A stretch of DNA of 64,000 nucleotides, taken from assembly GCF_004352825.1 (NCBI RefSeq), contig NZ_SJRW01000002.1:372001-436000 (forward strand), read 5' to 3'. The translations under genes and the position numbers were made by a program. Shown piece by piece: positions 34,084 through 43,217 of the stretch. Each line of letters opens with the position of its first letter. Position 1 is the first letter of the stretch. This stretch comes from Luteimonas arsenica (GTDB taxonomy: Bacteria; Pseudomonadota; Gammaproteobacteria; Xanthomonadales; Xanthomonadaceae). The notes under the pieces are model-generated. The model saw nothing but the letters and a program-made list of their open reading frames with translations. It did no database searches and had not been told where the DNA came from.

Positions 34084-34551
34084 ATGATGCGACGACTGAC
34101 CGCGGGCCTGCTGGCCCCGTTGATGGCGCTGGCCGCCGCGCCCGTGCTGGCCGCCGACGGCCGGGGCGTGACCGGCGCCGAGGCCATGGCCGTGCTGCAG
34201 GGCATGTCGCTGGAACCGGAGATGCTCGAGGACCGCGAGGGCGATCCGATGATCAAGTTCCGGATCAACGACCTCAACGCCTACATGAACTTCTACGACT
34301 GCAGCGAAGGCCGCTGCGGCTCGCTGCAGCTCGAAGTCGGGCTGGACCTGGAGAGCGGCACGTCGCTGCAGGTGGCCAACGTCTACAACAGCCGCTACCG
34401 CTACGGGCGGATGAGCCTGGACGACGAGATGGACCCGTTCCTGCACTACGACTTCGAGGTCCTGCACAGCAGCCACGCCGCCCATATCCAGAGCCAGGTC
34501 GAGATCTTCGGGCAGCTCCTGGGCGACTTCACCCGCGCAGTGGATTTCTGA
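34084..34551 (+). CDS. YbjN domain-containing secreted protein
   Basis: A 155-residue protein with a signal peptide (1-23, APVLA-ADG). The mature part resembles the YbjN fold: VTGAEAMAVLQGMSLEPEM, then MIKFRINDLNAYMNFYDCSEGRCGSLQLE. One Cys pair (CSEGRC) could form a disulfide in the periplasm. YbjN in enterobacteria is linked to stress tolerance and motility control without a known biochemical activity. GGGGAGA precedes ATG 34084. It is 28 nt after the EcsC-like gene. Confidence 0.75.
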   Translation: MMRRLTAGLLAPLMALAAAPVLAADGRGVTGAEAMAVLQGMSLEPEMLEDREGDPMIKFRINDLNAYMNFYDCSEGRCGSLQLEVGLDLESGTSLQVANVYNSRYRYGRMSLDDEMDPFLHYDFEVLHSSHAAHIQSQVEIFGQLLGDFTRAVDF

Positions 34552-34567
34552 TCCGTGCGATCCCGGC

Positions 34568-34840
34568 TCAGGCCTGGCGCAGGGCCGGGAACTGCCGGGT
34601 CATGCGCATGCCGTCGGCCAGGCCCCAGCGGATGGCGATGCGGCGCAGCCGTGCCTCGGTGGCTTCGCGCAGGTCCGGCGGTGCCAGCCGCATGATCGCA
34701 TCGTGGCGCTCCGCCCAGGCGTTGGCATAGGCGAACAGATCACGGTGCCTGAGCTGCAGATCGGCCATCTCGTCCTCGAGCCCGGCGATCGCCTGTTCGA
34801 GTTCGGAGTCGGCATCGTGGGTGGGCGTCGCGGTGGTCAT
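34568..34840 (-). CDS. Small coiled-coil protein of unknown function
   Basis: A 90-residue cytosolic protein, mostly helical. It has an acidic heptad-like N-terminal half (ELEQAIAGLEDEMADLQLRH) and a basic C-terminal half (ATEARLRRIAIRWG). It is convergent with the YbjN-like gene and divergent from a lipoprotein gene. No ribosome site is evident. It looks like a conserved lineage-specific protein, and codon usage fits a real gene. Confidence 0.6.
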   Translation of the reverse strand: MTTATPTHDADSELEQAIAGLEDEMADLQLRHRDLFAYANAWAERHDAIMRLAPPDLREATEARLRRIAIRWGLADGMRMTRQFPALRQA

Positions 34841-34938
34841 CGGTGTCGCATCGGTCGGGGCACCGTACTATGTCAGGCTCGCGTGCAGGCGCGATGAATG
34901 GCCGCGATGCCCGCGGCACCAAGAGTCCCGGAGAAACC

Positions 34939-35331
34939 ATGCGCTGGATCCCGATGCTGCTGCCGCTTGTCCTCGCCGCCTGCGGTGGCGCGCCCCAGTC
35001 CGCGGCGCCGGCGGCGGCCGTACCTGAGCCGCCGCGGCTCGACTTCAGCGGCAAGCGGCCGATCCCGGTACGCCTGGACATGCTCGCCACGGCGGACGGC
35101 GGTCGCGCGGTGGCGATTGCCGGCGCCTGGCGCGGCGAATTCGAGTTCGATGGCGGCGACCGCACACGCTGCGGCATCGAGCGTGGCGAACTGGCCGAGA
35201 TTGCACCAGGAAGCAGCCACGAGGTCCGGCTGATCTGCACAGCGGCGGTACGGCTGCCGGACGATGGCAGCCGCGGCTTCCGCATGCTGGAAGACGGTGC
35301 CGTGATCGCCTCGGGGACCGTCCTGCCCTGA
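34939..35331 (+). CDS. Small lipoprotein of unknown function
   Basis: A 130-residue lipoprotein whose signal peptide ends in the lipobox LAAC (Cys about 16). The mature domain is beta-rich with two Cys (RTRCGIERGE and VRLICTAAV) that may pair. ATG 34939 is chosen because it begins the signal peptide and follows CCCGGAGAAACC (GGAG). No family is recognised. Confidence 0.7.
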   Translation: MRWIPMLLPLVLAACGGAPQSAAPAAAVPEPPRLDFSGKRPIPVRLDMLATADGGRAVAIAGAWRGEFEFDGGDRTRCGIERGELAEIAPGSSHEVRLICTAAVRLPDDGSRGFRMLEDGAVIASGTVLP

Positions 35332-35362
35332 CCGCCCGCGATGCGGGCGGCATTGCCCGGCC

Positions 35363-36559
35363 TCAGCCGCCGGCGGGTAGCAGCTTCAGCAGCCGTCCGC
35401 CTTCGCCGTCCTCGAGCAGCCACAGGCCGCCTTCCGGCCCTTGCTCGACTTCACGGATGCGCTTGCCCATCTCGAAGCGCTCCGCCTCGCGCGCCTGCGC
35501 GCCATCGAACTCGACGCGCACCAGCGACTGCGACGACAGGCCGCCGATGAAGGCGCTGCCCTGCCATGCGGGGAACGCGTCGCCGCTGTAGAACACCAGG
35601 CTCGAGGGCGAGATCACCGGCGTCCAGGTCACCGCAGGTGCGTTGAATTCAGGACGGGTGTCGTGGTCGGGGATCGGGCGGCCGTCGTAGTGGTTGCCGT
35701 TGGAGACGACCGGGTAGCCGTAGTTGGCGCCGCGCTCGACGAGGTTGAGTTCGTCGCCGCCGGCCGGGCCCATTTCCACGTCCCACAGCCGGCCCTGCGC
35801 GTCGAAGGCGAGGCCGAGCACGTTGCGGTGGCCCAGCGACCAGACCTCGGCGGCCACGCCGCCGTCGGCCGCGAAGGGATTGCCGGTCGCCGGCCTGCCG
35901 TCGTCCTCCAGGCGCAGGATCTTGCCCAGGTTCGAAGCCATGTCCTGCGCCGGGTCGAACTTCTGGCGCTCGCTCGAGCTCAGCCACAGCTTGCCTTCGC
36001 CGTCGAAGGCGATGCGGTGGCCGTAGTGGCCCTGGCCGCTGACCTTGGGCACCTGGCGCCAGATCACCTTGAAGCCTTCCAGCGCCGCGCTGCCGTCGTC
36101 GGCGGTGGCCAGCTTCGCGCGCGCCAGCGCCGCGCCGCGGGTGTCGCGGCCGCCGGCCTCGGCGTAGCTGAGGTAGACGATGCCGTTGTCGGCGAAAGCG
36201 GGGTGCGGGACCACGTCGCCGAAGCCGCCCTGGCCGCCGTAGGCGACCTCGGGCACGCCGGCGACGTCCTGGCTGGCGCCGGTCTCCACGTCGACCAGCT
36301 TGAGCCGCCCCTTCTTCTCGGTGACCAGCAGGCGGCCGTCGGGCAGGAAGCTCATGGCCCAGGGTTCGTCCAGGACGGCGATGACGTCGACCTCGAACGG
36401 CCGGCCGTCGCCCGCGGCGCCTGCGCCTGCATCGGGTTCCGGCGCCGCCTGCGCGTCCGGCGCCGCGGCGGTGGCGTCTTCGGCGGGGCGCGCGCTGCCG
36501 TTGCAGGCGGCCAGGACGAGGGCGAACGCGGTGGCGGCGGCAAGGGTGTTCAGGTTCAT
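35363..36559 (-). CDS. PQQ-dependent sugar dehydrogenase-like lipoprotein
   Basis: A 398-residue protein with a lipobox (LAAC, about residue 19) and an Ala/Asp-rich linker. The remainder is a beta-propeller of the soluble aldose dehydrogenase/YliI type: LDEPWAMSFLPDGRLLVTEKKGRL, YGHRIAFDGEGKLW, SLGHRNVLGLAFD, GGDELNLVERGANYGYP. Family members oxidise sugars in the periplasm using PQQ and calcium. No PQQ synthesis genes are in this window. GGAG precedes ATG 36559. Minus strand, single gene. Confidence 0.88.
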   Translation of the reverse strand: MNLNTLAAATAFALVLAACNGSARPAEDATAAAPDAQAAPEPDAGAGAAGDGRPFEVDVIAVLDEPWAMSFLPDGRLLVTEKKGRLKLVDVETGASQDVAGVPEVAYGGQGGFGDVVPHPAFADNGIVYLSYAEAGGRDTRGAALARAKLATADDGSAALEGFKVIWRQVPKVSGQGHYGHRIAFDGEGKLWLSSSERQKFDPAQDMASNLGKILRLEDDGRPATGNPFAADGGVAAEVWSLGHRNVLGLAFDAQGRLWDVEMGPAGGDELNLVERGANYGYPVVSNGNHYDGRPIPDHDTRPEFNAPAVTWTPVISPSSLVFYSGDAFPAWQGSAFIGGLSSQSLVRVEFDGAQAREAERFEMGKRIREVEQGPEGGLWLLEDGEGGRLLKLLPAGG

Positions 36560-36628
36560 CGCATCGGCTCCGGACGTGGTGGATCCCCAGTATCCGGTAC
36601 GCAGCGGGTCGACGCATCCCGGGCCATA

Positions 36629-36655
36629 ACCGCTCCGGCCCCACGAGTGGTTAAC
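36629..36655. promoter_or_regulatory. Inverted repeat in the gap before the EF-hand gene
   Basis: TAACCGCTC (36629-36637) and GAGTGGTTA (36647-36655) form a 9-bp dyad with one mismatch, between the divergent PQQ-dehydrogenase-like and EF-hand genes. It may be an operator; no regulator is known. The rest of the 237-bp gap shows no further feature. Confidence 0.3.
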
Positions 36656-36796
36656 GCCATGTCGACGCGCGGATCGTGGAGGGTGCGGGGTTAATGCGTG
36701 GCATTGCAGGGTGTCGCCGTGGCCGGGAAACGCGCCGGCCGCGACATCCCCCTGAACCTGCCGGATGCCCCCGCATCCGCTGAGGAGAATCCCCTG

Positions 36797-37168
36797 ATGA
36801 AGAACGCACGCACGCATATCGCCACTGTCGTCGCCCTGGGCGCCGCGCTCGCCATGCCGCTGGCCTTTGCCCAGAGCGCAGTGAGCCCCGAGGTCCGCGA
36901 GGCGCAGGAAGCCGCGACCGAGGCCGCCGAGGCCGCGCAGGACGCCCAGCAGGCCGCGCAGCAGGCGACCGATGCCCAGCCCGAAAGCCGCCAGCTTGGC
37001 TGGAACGACGTCGATGCCGACGGCAACGGCACGATCTCGCAGGCCGAGTCCGCGGCGCTGCCGGCGCTGGCCGCGGTGTTCAGCGAGGCCGATGCCGACG
37101 GTGATGGCGAACTCACTCCCGAAGAGTATCGCGCCCACGCTGCCCAGGCCGGCGGCGGCGAGGAGTAA
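36797..37168 (+). CDS. Secreted EF-hand calcium-binding protein
   Basis: A 123-residue protein with a signal peptide (1-26), an Ala/Glu/Gln-rich helix (about 30-62) and two EF-hand loops: DVDADGNGTISQAE and EADADGDGELTPEE. Both have the Asp/Asn ligands at positions 1, 3 and 5 and Glu at 12. It is expected to bind calcium in the periplasm or outside the cell. GAGGAGAA lies upstream of ATG 36797. It is divergent from the calcium-using PQQ-type dehydrogenase, though a functional link is speculative. Confidence 0.85.
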   Translation: MKNARTHIATVVALGAALAMPLAFAQSAVSPEVREAQEAATEAAEAAQDAQQAAQQATDAQPESRQLGWNDVDADGNGTISQAESAALPALAAVFSEADADGDGELTPEEYRAHAAQAGGGEE

Positions 37169-37262
37169 GCAGCATCGTCACGGGGCCGCTTCGGGCGGCC
37201 CTGGTGACCGCCCGGACGCGGCGGCGGCAGCAATGCCGCCGCCGCGTCGTTTCCGTTTCCCG

Positions 37263-37268
37263 GATAAT
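37263..37268 (+). promoter_or_regulatory. -10 element for the HAD hydrolase gene (leaderless)
   Basis: GATAAT followed by six bases and ATG 37275. No ribosome site is present. The predicted start is the A of the ATG. Confidence 0.5.
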
Positions 37269-37274
37269 GGCCCG

Positions 37275-37991
37275 ATGGCCAGTATCAAGATGGTCGGCTT
37301 CGATGCCGACGACACCCTTTGGCGCAGCCAGGACTGGTTCGACCAGGCGCAGCGCGACTTCGAGGCGATCATCGCCTGCTACGTCAACGGCGACGTCCGC
37401 ACCAGCGAGCGCCTGTACGCGGTGGAGAAGGCCAACCTGGCCGTCTTCGGCTACGGCGTGAAGGGCATGGCGCTGTCGATGATCGAGGCCGCGATCGACA
37501 TCACCGGCGGCCGCATCAGCGCCGCCGACCTGCACCGCATCGTCGTCCTCGCCAAGGACCTGCTGCGCCACCCGGTGGAACTGCTCCCGGGCGTGCGCGA
37601 CGCGGTCGAGGCGGTTGCCGCCGACCTGCCGGTGGTGCTGATCACCAAGGGCGACCTGTTCCACCAGGAAGCCAAGGTGCGCGATTCCGGCATGTCCGCG
37701 CTGTTCCGCCGCATCGAAATCGTCAGCGAGAAGGACGTGTCGACCTACCGCCGGCTGCTGGAGGAGTTCGCGATCGCACCGGACGAGTTCGTGATGGTCG
37801 GCAACTCCCTGCGTTCGGACATCGCGCCGGTGCTCGAACTGGGCGGTTGGGGTGTGCACCTGCCCTACCACACGACCTGGGCGCACGAGCGCGAGGCGGA
37901 GGTCGATGAGGGCCATCGCGCGCGCATGCGCACCCTCGACTCCGCCGCCGGCCTGCCGGCCGCGCTGCGGTCGATCCTGCAGGCCGCATGA
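37275..37991 (+). CDS. HAD-family hydrolase
   Basis: A 238-residue cytosolic HAD phosphatase: motif I VGFDADDTLW, motif II LITKGD, motif III Lys near SEKDVSTY, motif IV VGNSLRSDIAPV. The cap lies between motifs I and II. It is a different branch from the HAD enzyme at 22938-23678. The substrate is unknown. The stop region overlaps an out-of-use ATG; the next real gene starts 68 nt further on. Confidence 0.85.
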   Translation: MASIKMVGFDADDTLWRSQDWFDQAQRDFEAIIACYVNGDVRTSERLYAVEKANLAVFGYGVKGMALSMIEAAIDITGGRISAADLHRIVVLAKDLLRHPVELLPGVRDAVEAVAADLPVVLITKGDLFHQEAKVRDSGMSALFRRIEIVSEKDVSTYRRLLEEFAIAPDEFVMVGNSLRSDIAPVLELGGWGVHLPYHTTWAHEREAEVDEGHRARMRTLDSAAGLPAALRSILQAA

Positions 37992-38047
37992 TCGACGCGC
38001 GGCGTGTGCCGGTCCAGTCCGGTGCGCGCCGCGCCTCCTGCCTGCGG

Positions 38048-38053
38048 CACAAT
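38048..38053 (+). promoter_or_regulatory. -10-like element for the NlpE-like gene (leaderless)
   Basis: CACAAT ends six bases before ATG 38060. It is a moderate match and there is no ribosome site. Confidence 0.4.
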
Positions 38054-38059
38054 CGGGGC

Positions 38060-38500
38060 ATGCGATGGCTCCGCACCCTCCTGTTCGCGCTGATCCTGTT
38101 CGGCCTGGCCGCCGGCTGCGGCCGCGGCGGTGGTCCGGGCACGGATGCGGATGCGACCCTGTCCGGCCTCGGCGCGGGCGAGGGCGCGGTGGAATGGCGT
38201 GGCAGCCTGCCCTGCGCGGACTGCCAGGTCATCGACACCCGGCTGGTGCTCAAGCGCAGCGGCGGGGAGCACCTGTACGAACTGGTCGAGGTGTATGTTG
38301 CGGTCGACGGCAGCATGCGCTTCGACGAGGCCGGCCAATGGCGGCTCGACAATACCGTGCTCAGCCTTGAGCCCAGCACCGGCGGCCTGCGCCGCTATGG
38401 CCTGCTGCGCGGCGGTGGGCTGCAGGTGCGCGACCCGCGCGGCCGCGCATTCCCGGGGCGCGAGGGCGATGTCCTGCTGCCCGTCGGCCGCCATCCCTGA
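38060..38500 (+). CDS. NlpE N-domain-like lipoprotein
   Basis: A 146-residue lipoprotein with a lipobox (LAAGC, Cys about 18). The mature part has the NlpE-type motif GSLPCADCQVIDTRLVLK with its CxxC and short beta-strands (LYELVEVYVAVDG, then WRLDNTVLSLE). NlpE in E. coli activates Cpx on surface contact and is linked to copper tolerance. This protein lacks the C-terminal OB-fold domain of full-length NlpE. The copper pump gene lies two genes downstream, so a role in metal or envelope sensing is plausible but inferred. ATG 38060 is chosen over 37988 because it begins the signal peptide. Confidence 0.75.
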   Translation: MRWLRTLLFALILFGLAAGCGRGGGPGTDADATLSGLGAGEGAVEWRGSLPCADCQVIDTRLVLKRSGGEHLYELVEVYVAVDGSMRFDEAGQWRLDNTVLSLEPSTGGLRRYGLLRGGGLQVRDPRGRAFPGREGDVLLPVGRHP

Positions 38501-38511
38501 ACCGGAGTGCC

Positions 38512-38976
38512 ATGGATCTTCGACTTCCCCTGCTGTTTGCCGCCCTGTTGTGGCTTGCCATGCCCGCCACCGTCCTCGGCGAGGATGGCTCCGGCGCCGA
38601 CGCGCCGCGCACGGGCGACGCCGTGGTCGACGCCCGGCTGGCCGACGTCGCCGTCTATGCCGCGCGCTACCCCGACGCCTTCGTCGACGAACTGGTGCGC
38701 TATTTCGATGCGCCGCGGCCGCTGATCGAGGACCTGCTGGAAAAGCAGGGCCGCGGGCCGGGCGATCTGTACTACGCCTGCGCGCTGGCGCGCGTGTCCG
38801 GCCGGCCCTGCCGCGGCGTGCTCGAGGCCCGGGCCGCCGCGCCCGACGAGGCCTGGGAGGACATCGCCAGGACGCTGGGCGTGCAGCCGGGCGACGCGCG
38901 CGCCCGGCGCCTGCGCGAGGGCATCGCCGAAAGCTATGCGCGTTGGGGGCGGCCGCTGCCCGACGCCACTGACTGA
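38512..38976 (+). CDS. Secreted protein of unknown function
   Basis: A 154-residue protein with a signal peptide (about 1-23, TVLG-ED). The mature part is mainly helical with two Cys (YYACALARVSGRPCRGVLE) and repeated acidic/Arg pairs. No family is recognised; it looks like a lineage-restricted periplasmic protein. It starts 11 nt after the NlpE-like gene and probably shares its transcript; GGAG precedes ATG 38512. Confidence 0.7.
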   Translation: MDLRLPLLFAALLWLAMPATVLGEDGSGADAPRTGDAVVDARLADVAVYAARYPDAFVDELVRYFDAPRPLIEDLLEKQGRGPGDLYYACALARVSGRPCRGVLEARAAAPDEAWEDIARTLGVQPGDARARRLREGIAESYARWGRPLPDATD

Positions 38977-38997
38977 GCAGGCGCGGATGGCCGGCGC

Positions 38998-39028
38998 TTG
39001 ACCTTCACATCATGGGAAGGTCTAGGCT
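38998..39028 (+). promoter_or_regulatory. CueR-type promoter/operator of copA
   Basis: TTGACC (-35, 38998-39003) and TAGGCT (-10, 39023-39028) are separated by 19 bp, the elongated spacer typical of MerR-family promoters. The spacer holds the dyad ACCTTC (39001-39006) with GAAGGT (39016-39021), as in known CueR sites. The predicted start (39035) coincides with the copA ATG. Confidence 0.8.
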
Positions 39029-39034
39029 GCGCCC

Positions 39035-41320
39035 ATGTCCCCGACCAACGCCACCACCGAACTCTCCGTCGAAGGCATGACCTGCGCGTCCTGCGTAGGC
39101 CGCGTCGAGCGCGCGCTCAGGGCGGTGCCGGGCGTCGACGACGCCAGCGTGAACCTCGCCACCGAGCGCGCCCGCGTACAGGGCGCCGTGCCGCTGGAGG
39201 CGTTGCTGGCGGCCGTGGACAAGGCAGGCTACGACGCGCGCCCGATCGACCCCGAAGGCGCCGCCGTCGCCGACGACGCGGCCGCGCGCCGCGAGGCCGA
39301 GCGCGGTGTCCTGCGGCGGGAGCTGCTGCTGGCGGCGGCGCTGGCGTTTCCGGTGTTCATCCTGGAGATGGGCGCGCACCTGGTGCCGGCGATGCACCAC
39401 TGGGTCGAGCATTCGCTGGGCATGCAGCGGAGCTGGCTGATCCAGTTCGTCCTCGCCACCCTGGTGCTGCTGTTCCCGGGGCGTCGCTTCCATGTCGCCG
39501 GCATCCCCGCGCTGCTGCGCCTGGCGCCGGACATGAACTCGCTGGTGGCGGTGGGCACGCTCGCGGCCTGGGGCTATTCGGTGGTCGCCATCTTCGCTCC
39601 GGGGCTGCTGCCCGCGGGCACGGTCAACGTGTATTACGAGGCGGCGGCGGTGATCGTGGTCCTGGTGCTGCTGGGCCGCTACCTGGAGGCGCGCGCCAAG
39701 GGGCGCACGTCGGAGGCGATCCAGCGCCTGGTCGGCCTGCAGCCGAAGCTCGCGCGCGTCGTGCGCGGGGGGCGCTCGGTCGAGATCCCGATCGACGACG
39801 TCGTACCGGGCGACCTGCTGGAGCTGCGCCCGGGCGAGCGTGTGCCGGTGGACGGGGAGGTGGTCGAAGGCCGCAGCTTCGTCGACGAATCCATGATCAC
39901 CGGCGAGCCGGTCCCGGTGGAAAAGCCGGTCGGCGCCGCCGTGGTGGGCGGCACCGTCAACCAGCAGGGCGCGCTGACCGTGCGTGCGACGGCGGTGGGC
40001 GCGCACACGGTGCTGGCGCGGATCATCCGCCTGGTCGAGCAGGCGCAGGGCGGCAAGCTGCCGATCCAGGCCCTGGTCGACCGGGTCACGCTGTGGTTCG
40101 TGCCGGCGGTGATGCTGGCGGCGCTGCTCACCTTCCTCGCGTGGATGCTGTTCGGCCCCGAGCCTGCGCTGGGGCTGGCGCTGGTGAACGCGGTGGCGGT
40201 GCTGATCATCGCCTGTCCCTGCGCCATGGGCCTGGCCACGCCGACCTCGATCATGGTCGGCACCGGCCGCGGCGCGGAGCTGGGCGTGCTGTTCCGCAAG
40301 GGCGAGGCGCTGCAGCTGCTCCGCGACACCACCGTGGTCGCGGTGGACAAGACCGGCACGCTCACGGAAGGTCGGCCTGCGCTGACCGACCTGGAACTGG
40401 CCGAGGGCTTCGCGCGCGACGAGGTGCTGCGCCTGGTGGCGGCGGTGGAGTCGCGCTCCGAGCACCCGATCGCGCGTGCGATCGTCGATGCCGCCGAGGC
40501 GGCTGGCATCGCGGTGCCGGAAGCGGGCGACTTCGAGTCGGTCACCGGCATGGGCGTGTGCGCCGGTGTCGGGGGGCGTCGCGTCGAGGTCGGCGCGGAC
40601 CGCTACATGCGCGCGCTGGGGCTGGACGCGGACGCGTTCGCAGCCACGGCCGCCAGGCTCGGCGGCGAGGGCAAGTCGCCGCTGTACGCCGCCGTCGACG
40701 GGCGACTGGCGGCGATCCTGGCGGTCGCCGATCCGGTCAAGCCCGACACGCCCGCGGCGATCGCGGCGCTGCATGCGCTCGGGCTGAAGGTCGCGATGGT
40801 CACCGGTGACAACGCCCGCACCGCGCAGGCCATCGCCGCGCGCCTGGGCATCGACGAGGTGGTGGCCGAGGTGCTGCCCGAGGGCAAGGTCGATGCGGTG
40901 CGCCGGCTCAAGGCCGCCCACGGTCGCCTCGCCTTCGTCGGCGACGGCATCAACGACGCCCCGGCGCTGGCCGAGGCCGACGTCGGCCTGGCCATCGGCA
41001 CCGGCACCGACATCGCCGTGGAGGCGGCCGACGTGGTGCTGATGTCGGGCAGCCTGCAGGGCGTGCCCAATGCCATCGCGCTGTCGAAGGCGACCATCGG
41101 CAACATCCGCCAGAACCTGTTCTGGGCCTTTGCCTACAACACCGCCCTGGTTCCGGTGGCGGCGGGCGTGCTGTACCCGGCCTTCGGCATCCTGCTTTCG
41201 CCGATCCTGGCCGCCGGCGCGATGTCGCTGTCGAGCGTGTTCGTGCTCGGCAACGCGCTGCGGCTGCGAGGGTTCACGCCGCCAGCGCCGGCGGCCGGCA
41301 TGGAGGAAGGCCAGGCATGA
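39035..41320 (+). CDS. copA: Copper(I)-exporting P1B-type ATPase
   Basis: A 761-residue inner-membrane pump that expels Cu(I) from the cytosol. One N-terminal heavy-metal domain has GMTCASC (Cys17, Cys20). Eight transmembrane helices are expected, with the metal-binding CPC motif at 394-396, phosphorylation site Asp438 in DKTGTLT, the SEHPIA motif, and [10 protein letters not shown] near the end of the ATP domain. One N-terminal metal domain instead of two is common in this lineage. There is no ribosome site; the -10 ends six bases before the ATG. The stop overlaps cueR by ATGA, so copper induces both pump and sensor. Confidence 0.95.
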   Translation: MSPTNATTELSVEGMTCASCVGRVERALRAVPGVDDASVNLATERARVQGAVPLEALLAAVDKAGYDARPIDPEGAAVADDAAARREAERGVLRRELLLAAALAFPVFILEMGAHLVPAMHHWVEHSLGMQRSWLIQFVLATLVLLFPGRRFHVAGIPALLRLAPDMNSLVAVGTLAAWGYSVVAIFAPGLLPAGTVNVYYEAAAVIVVLVLLGRYLEARAKGRTSEAIQRLVGLQPKLARVVRGGRSVEIPIDDVVPGDLLELRPGERVPVDGEVVEGRSFVDESMITGEPVPVEKPVGAAVVGGTVNQQGALTVRATAVGAHTVLARIIRLVEQAQGGKLPIQALVDRVTLWFVPAVMLAALLTFLAWMLFGPEPALGLALVNAVAVLIIACPCAMGLATPTSIMVGTGRGAELGVLFRKGEALQLLRDTTVVAVDKTGTLTEGRPALTDLELAEGFARDEVLRLVAAVESRSEHPIARAIVDAAEAAGIAVPEAGDFESVTGMGVCAGVGGRRVEVGADRYMRALGLDADAFAATAARLGGEGKSPLYAAVDGRLAAILAVADPVKPDTPAAIAALHALGLKVAMVTGDNARTAQAIAARLGIDEVVAEVLPEGKVDAVRRLKAAHGRLAFVGDGINDAPALAEADVGLAIGTGTDIAVEAADVVLMSGSLQGVPNAIALSKATIGNIRQNLFWAFAYNTALVPVAAGVLYPAFGILLSPILAAGAMSLSSVFVLGNALRLRGFTPPAPAAGMEEGQA

Positions 41321-41739
41321 ACATCGGTGAAGCCGCGGCGGCATCCGGCGTGTCCGCGAAGATGATCCGCTACTACGAAGACGCAGGGCTGATCCCCCCG
41401 GCCGAACGCAGCGCGGCCGGCTACCGCCTGTACGGCGACGCCGACGTGCACCGGCTGCGCTTCATCCGCCGCGCGCGCGACCTCGGCTTCGCGGTGGTCG
41501 AAATCGAAGAACTGCTGGGCCTGTGGAGCGACCGGTCGCGCCGCAGCGCCGACGTCAAGCGCCTGGCGCAGGCGCACATTGCCGACCTCGAGGGCCGGAT
41601 CGCGAAGCTGCGGCAGATGGCCGACACGCTGCGCACCCTGGCCGACTGCTGCGCCGGCGATCACCGGCCGGACTGTCCGATCCTGGCCGGGCTGGAGGAC
41701 GATGGCGAAGGCGGCACGCGCGGCGCGGCATCCGCCTGA
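41317..41739 (+). CDS. cueR: CueR-like MerR-family copper-responsive regulator
   Basis: A 140-residue MerR-type activator. A winged helix-turn-helix occupies 1-70 ([24 protein letters not shown]), a dimerisation helix about 75-107, and the metal loop has Cys112 and Cys120 ([10 protein letters not shown]), the same positions as the Cu(I) ligands of E. coli CueR. Only the two Cys needed for Cu(I)/Ag(I)/Au(I) are flanked by an extra Cys111. It is autoregulated by co-transcription with copA and should also act at the divergent copZ promoter. Confidence 0.92.
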   Translation: MNIGEAAAASGVSAKMIRYYEDAGLIPPAERSAAGYRLYGDADVHRLRFIRRARDLGFAVVEIEELLGLWSDRSRRSADVKRLAQAHIADLEGRIAKLRQMADTLRTLADCCAGDHRPDCPILAGLEDDGEGGTRGAASA

Positions 41740-41787
41740 CGCCAACGCCACGCGGACCGGACCGGCAGCGGCCGGCGCCGTGGAGGC

Positions 41788-41982
41788 TCAGCCAGCGCCC
41801 GATGGGAAGCCGGCCTCGGCCAGCGCCGCTTCGATCTGTTCGCGTGTCGCAGTGGTGGTGACTTCGACCGTGCGGCTGGGCGGGTCCGCCTCGACCTTCG
41901 CGCCGGGATCGACCGACTGGATCGCCCGCGTCACGCCGCGCACGCAGCCGCCGCAGGTCATGTCTTCGAGATGGAATCGCAT
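41788..41982 (-). CDS. copZ: Heavy-metal-associated copper chaperone (CopZ-like)
   Basis: A 64-residue cytosolic HMA domain with MTCGGC (about 8-13), the Cu(I)-binding CxxC. The fold ends with TREQIEAALAEAGF. It should carry Cu(I) to CopA and CueR. It is convergent with cueR, 48 nt apart. A second CueR-type promoter lies upstream, so expression should follow copper. The leader is about 24 nt. Confidence 0.88.
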   Translation of the reverse strand: MRFHLEDMTCGGCVRGVTRAIQSVDPGAKVEADPPSRTVEVTTTATREQIEAALAEAGFPSGAG

Positions 41983-42012
41983 GGGGGTTCCGCCATGGTG
42001 GGGTCTGCCGAC

Positions 42013-42043
42013 AGCTTGGGGCTTGCCACGGTGGCAAGGTCAA
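42013..42043 (-). promoter_or_regulatory. CueR-type promoter/operator of copZ
   Basis: On the minus strand TTGACC (42043-42038) is followed by a 19-bp spacer and CAAGCT (42018-42013). The spacer contains the perfect dyad TTGCCA-N3-TGGCAA (42023-42037). The same geometry as the copA promoter argues for joint control by CueR; the -10 is weak, as expected for an activator-dependent promoter. Confidence 0.7.
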
Positions 42044-42193
42044 GCCTGTGCCAGGCCGTGGCCTGCGCCGGATGGTCCGCCGGAGCGTCCGGAGGTGGCC
42101 GTGTAACCTATGCGTCCCGGCACGCCCACCCGTGCCCAGAGGCTGTTGCAGGGCCAGACGATGACCGCGGTAGACAGGCAACAGGACGCAGTG

Positions 42194-43204
<1,011 letters not shown>

Positions 43205-43217
43205 GGACACGACAACC

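Noticed and set aside
41740..41787. Terminator between convergent cueR and copZ
   Set aside because: Only short GC-rich complementarity (CCACG/CGTGG) without a T-run; not strong enough to list.
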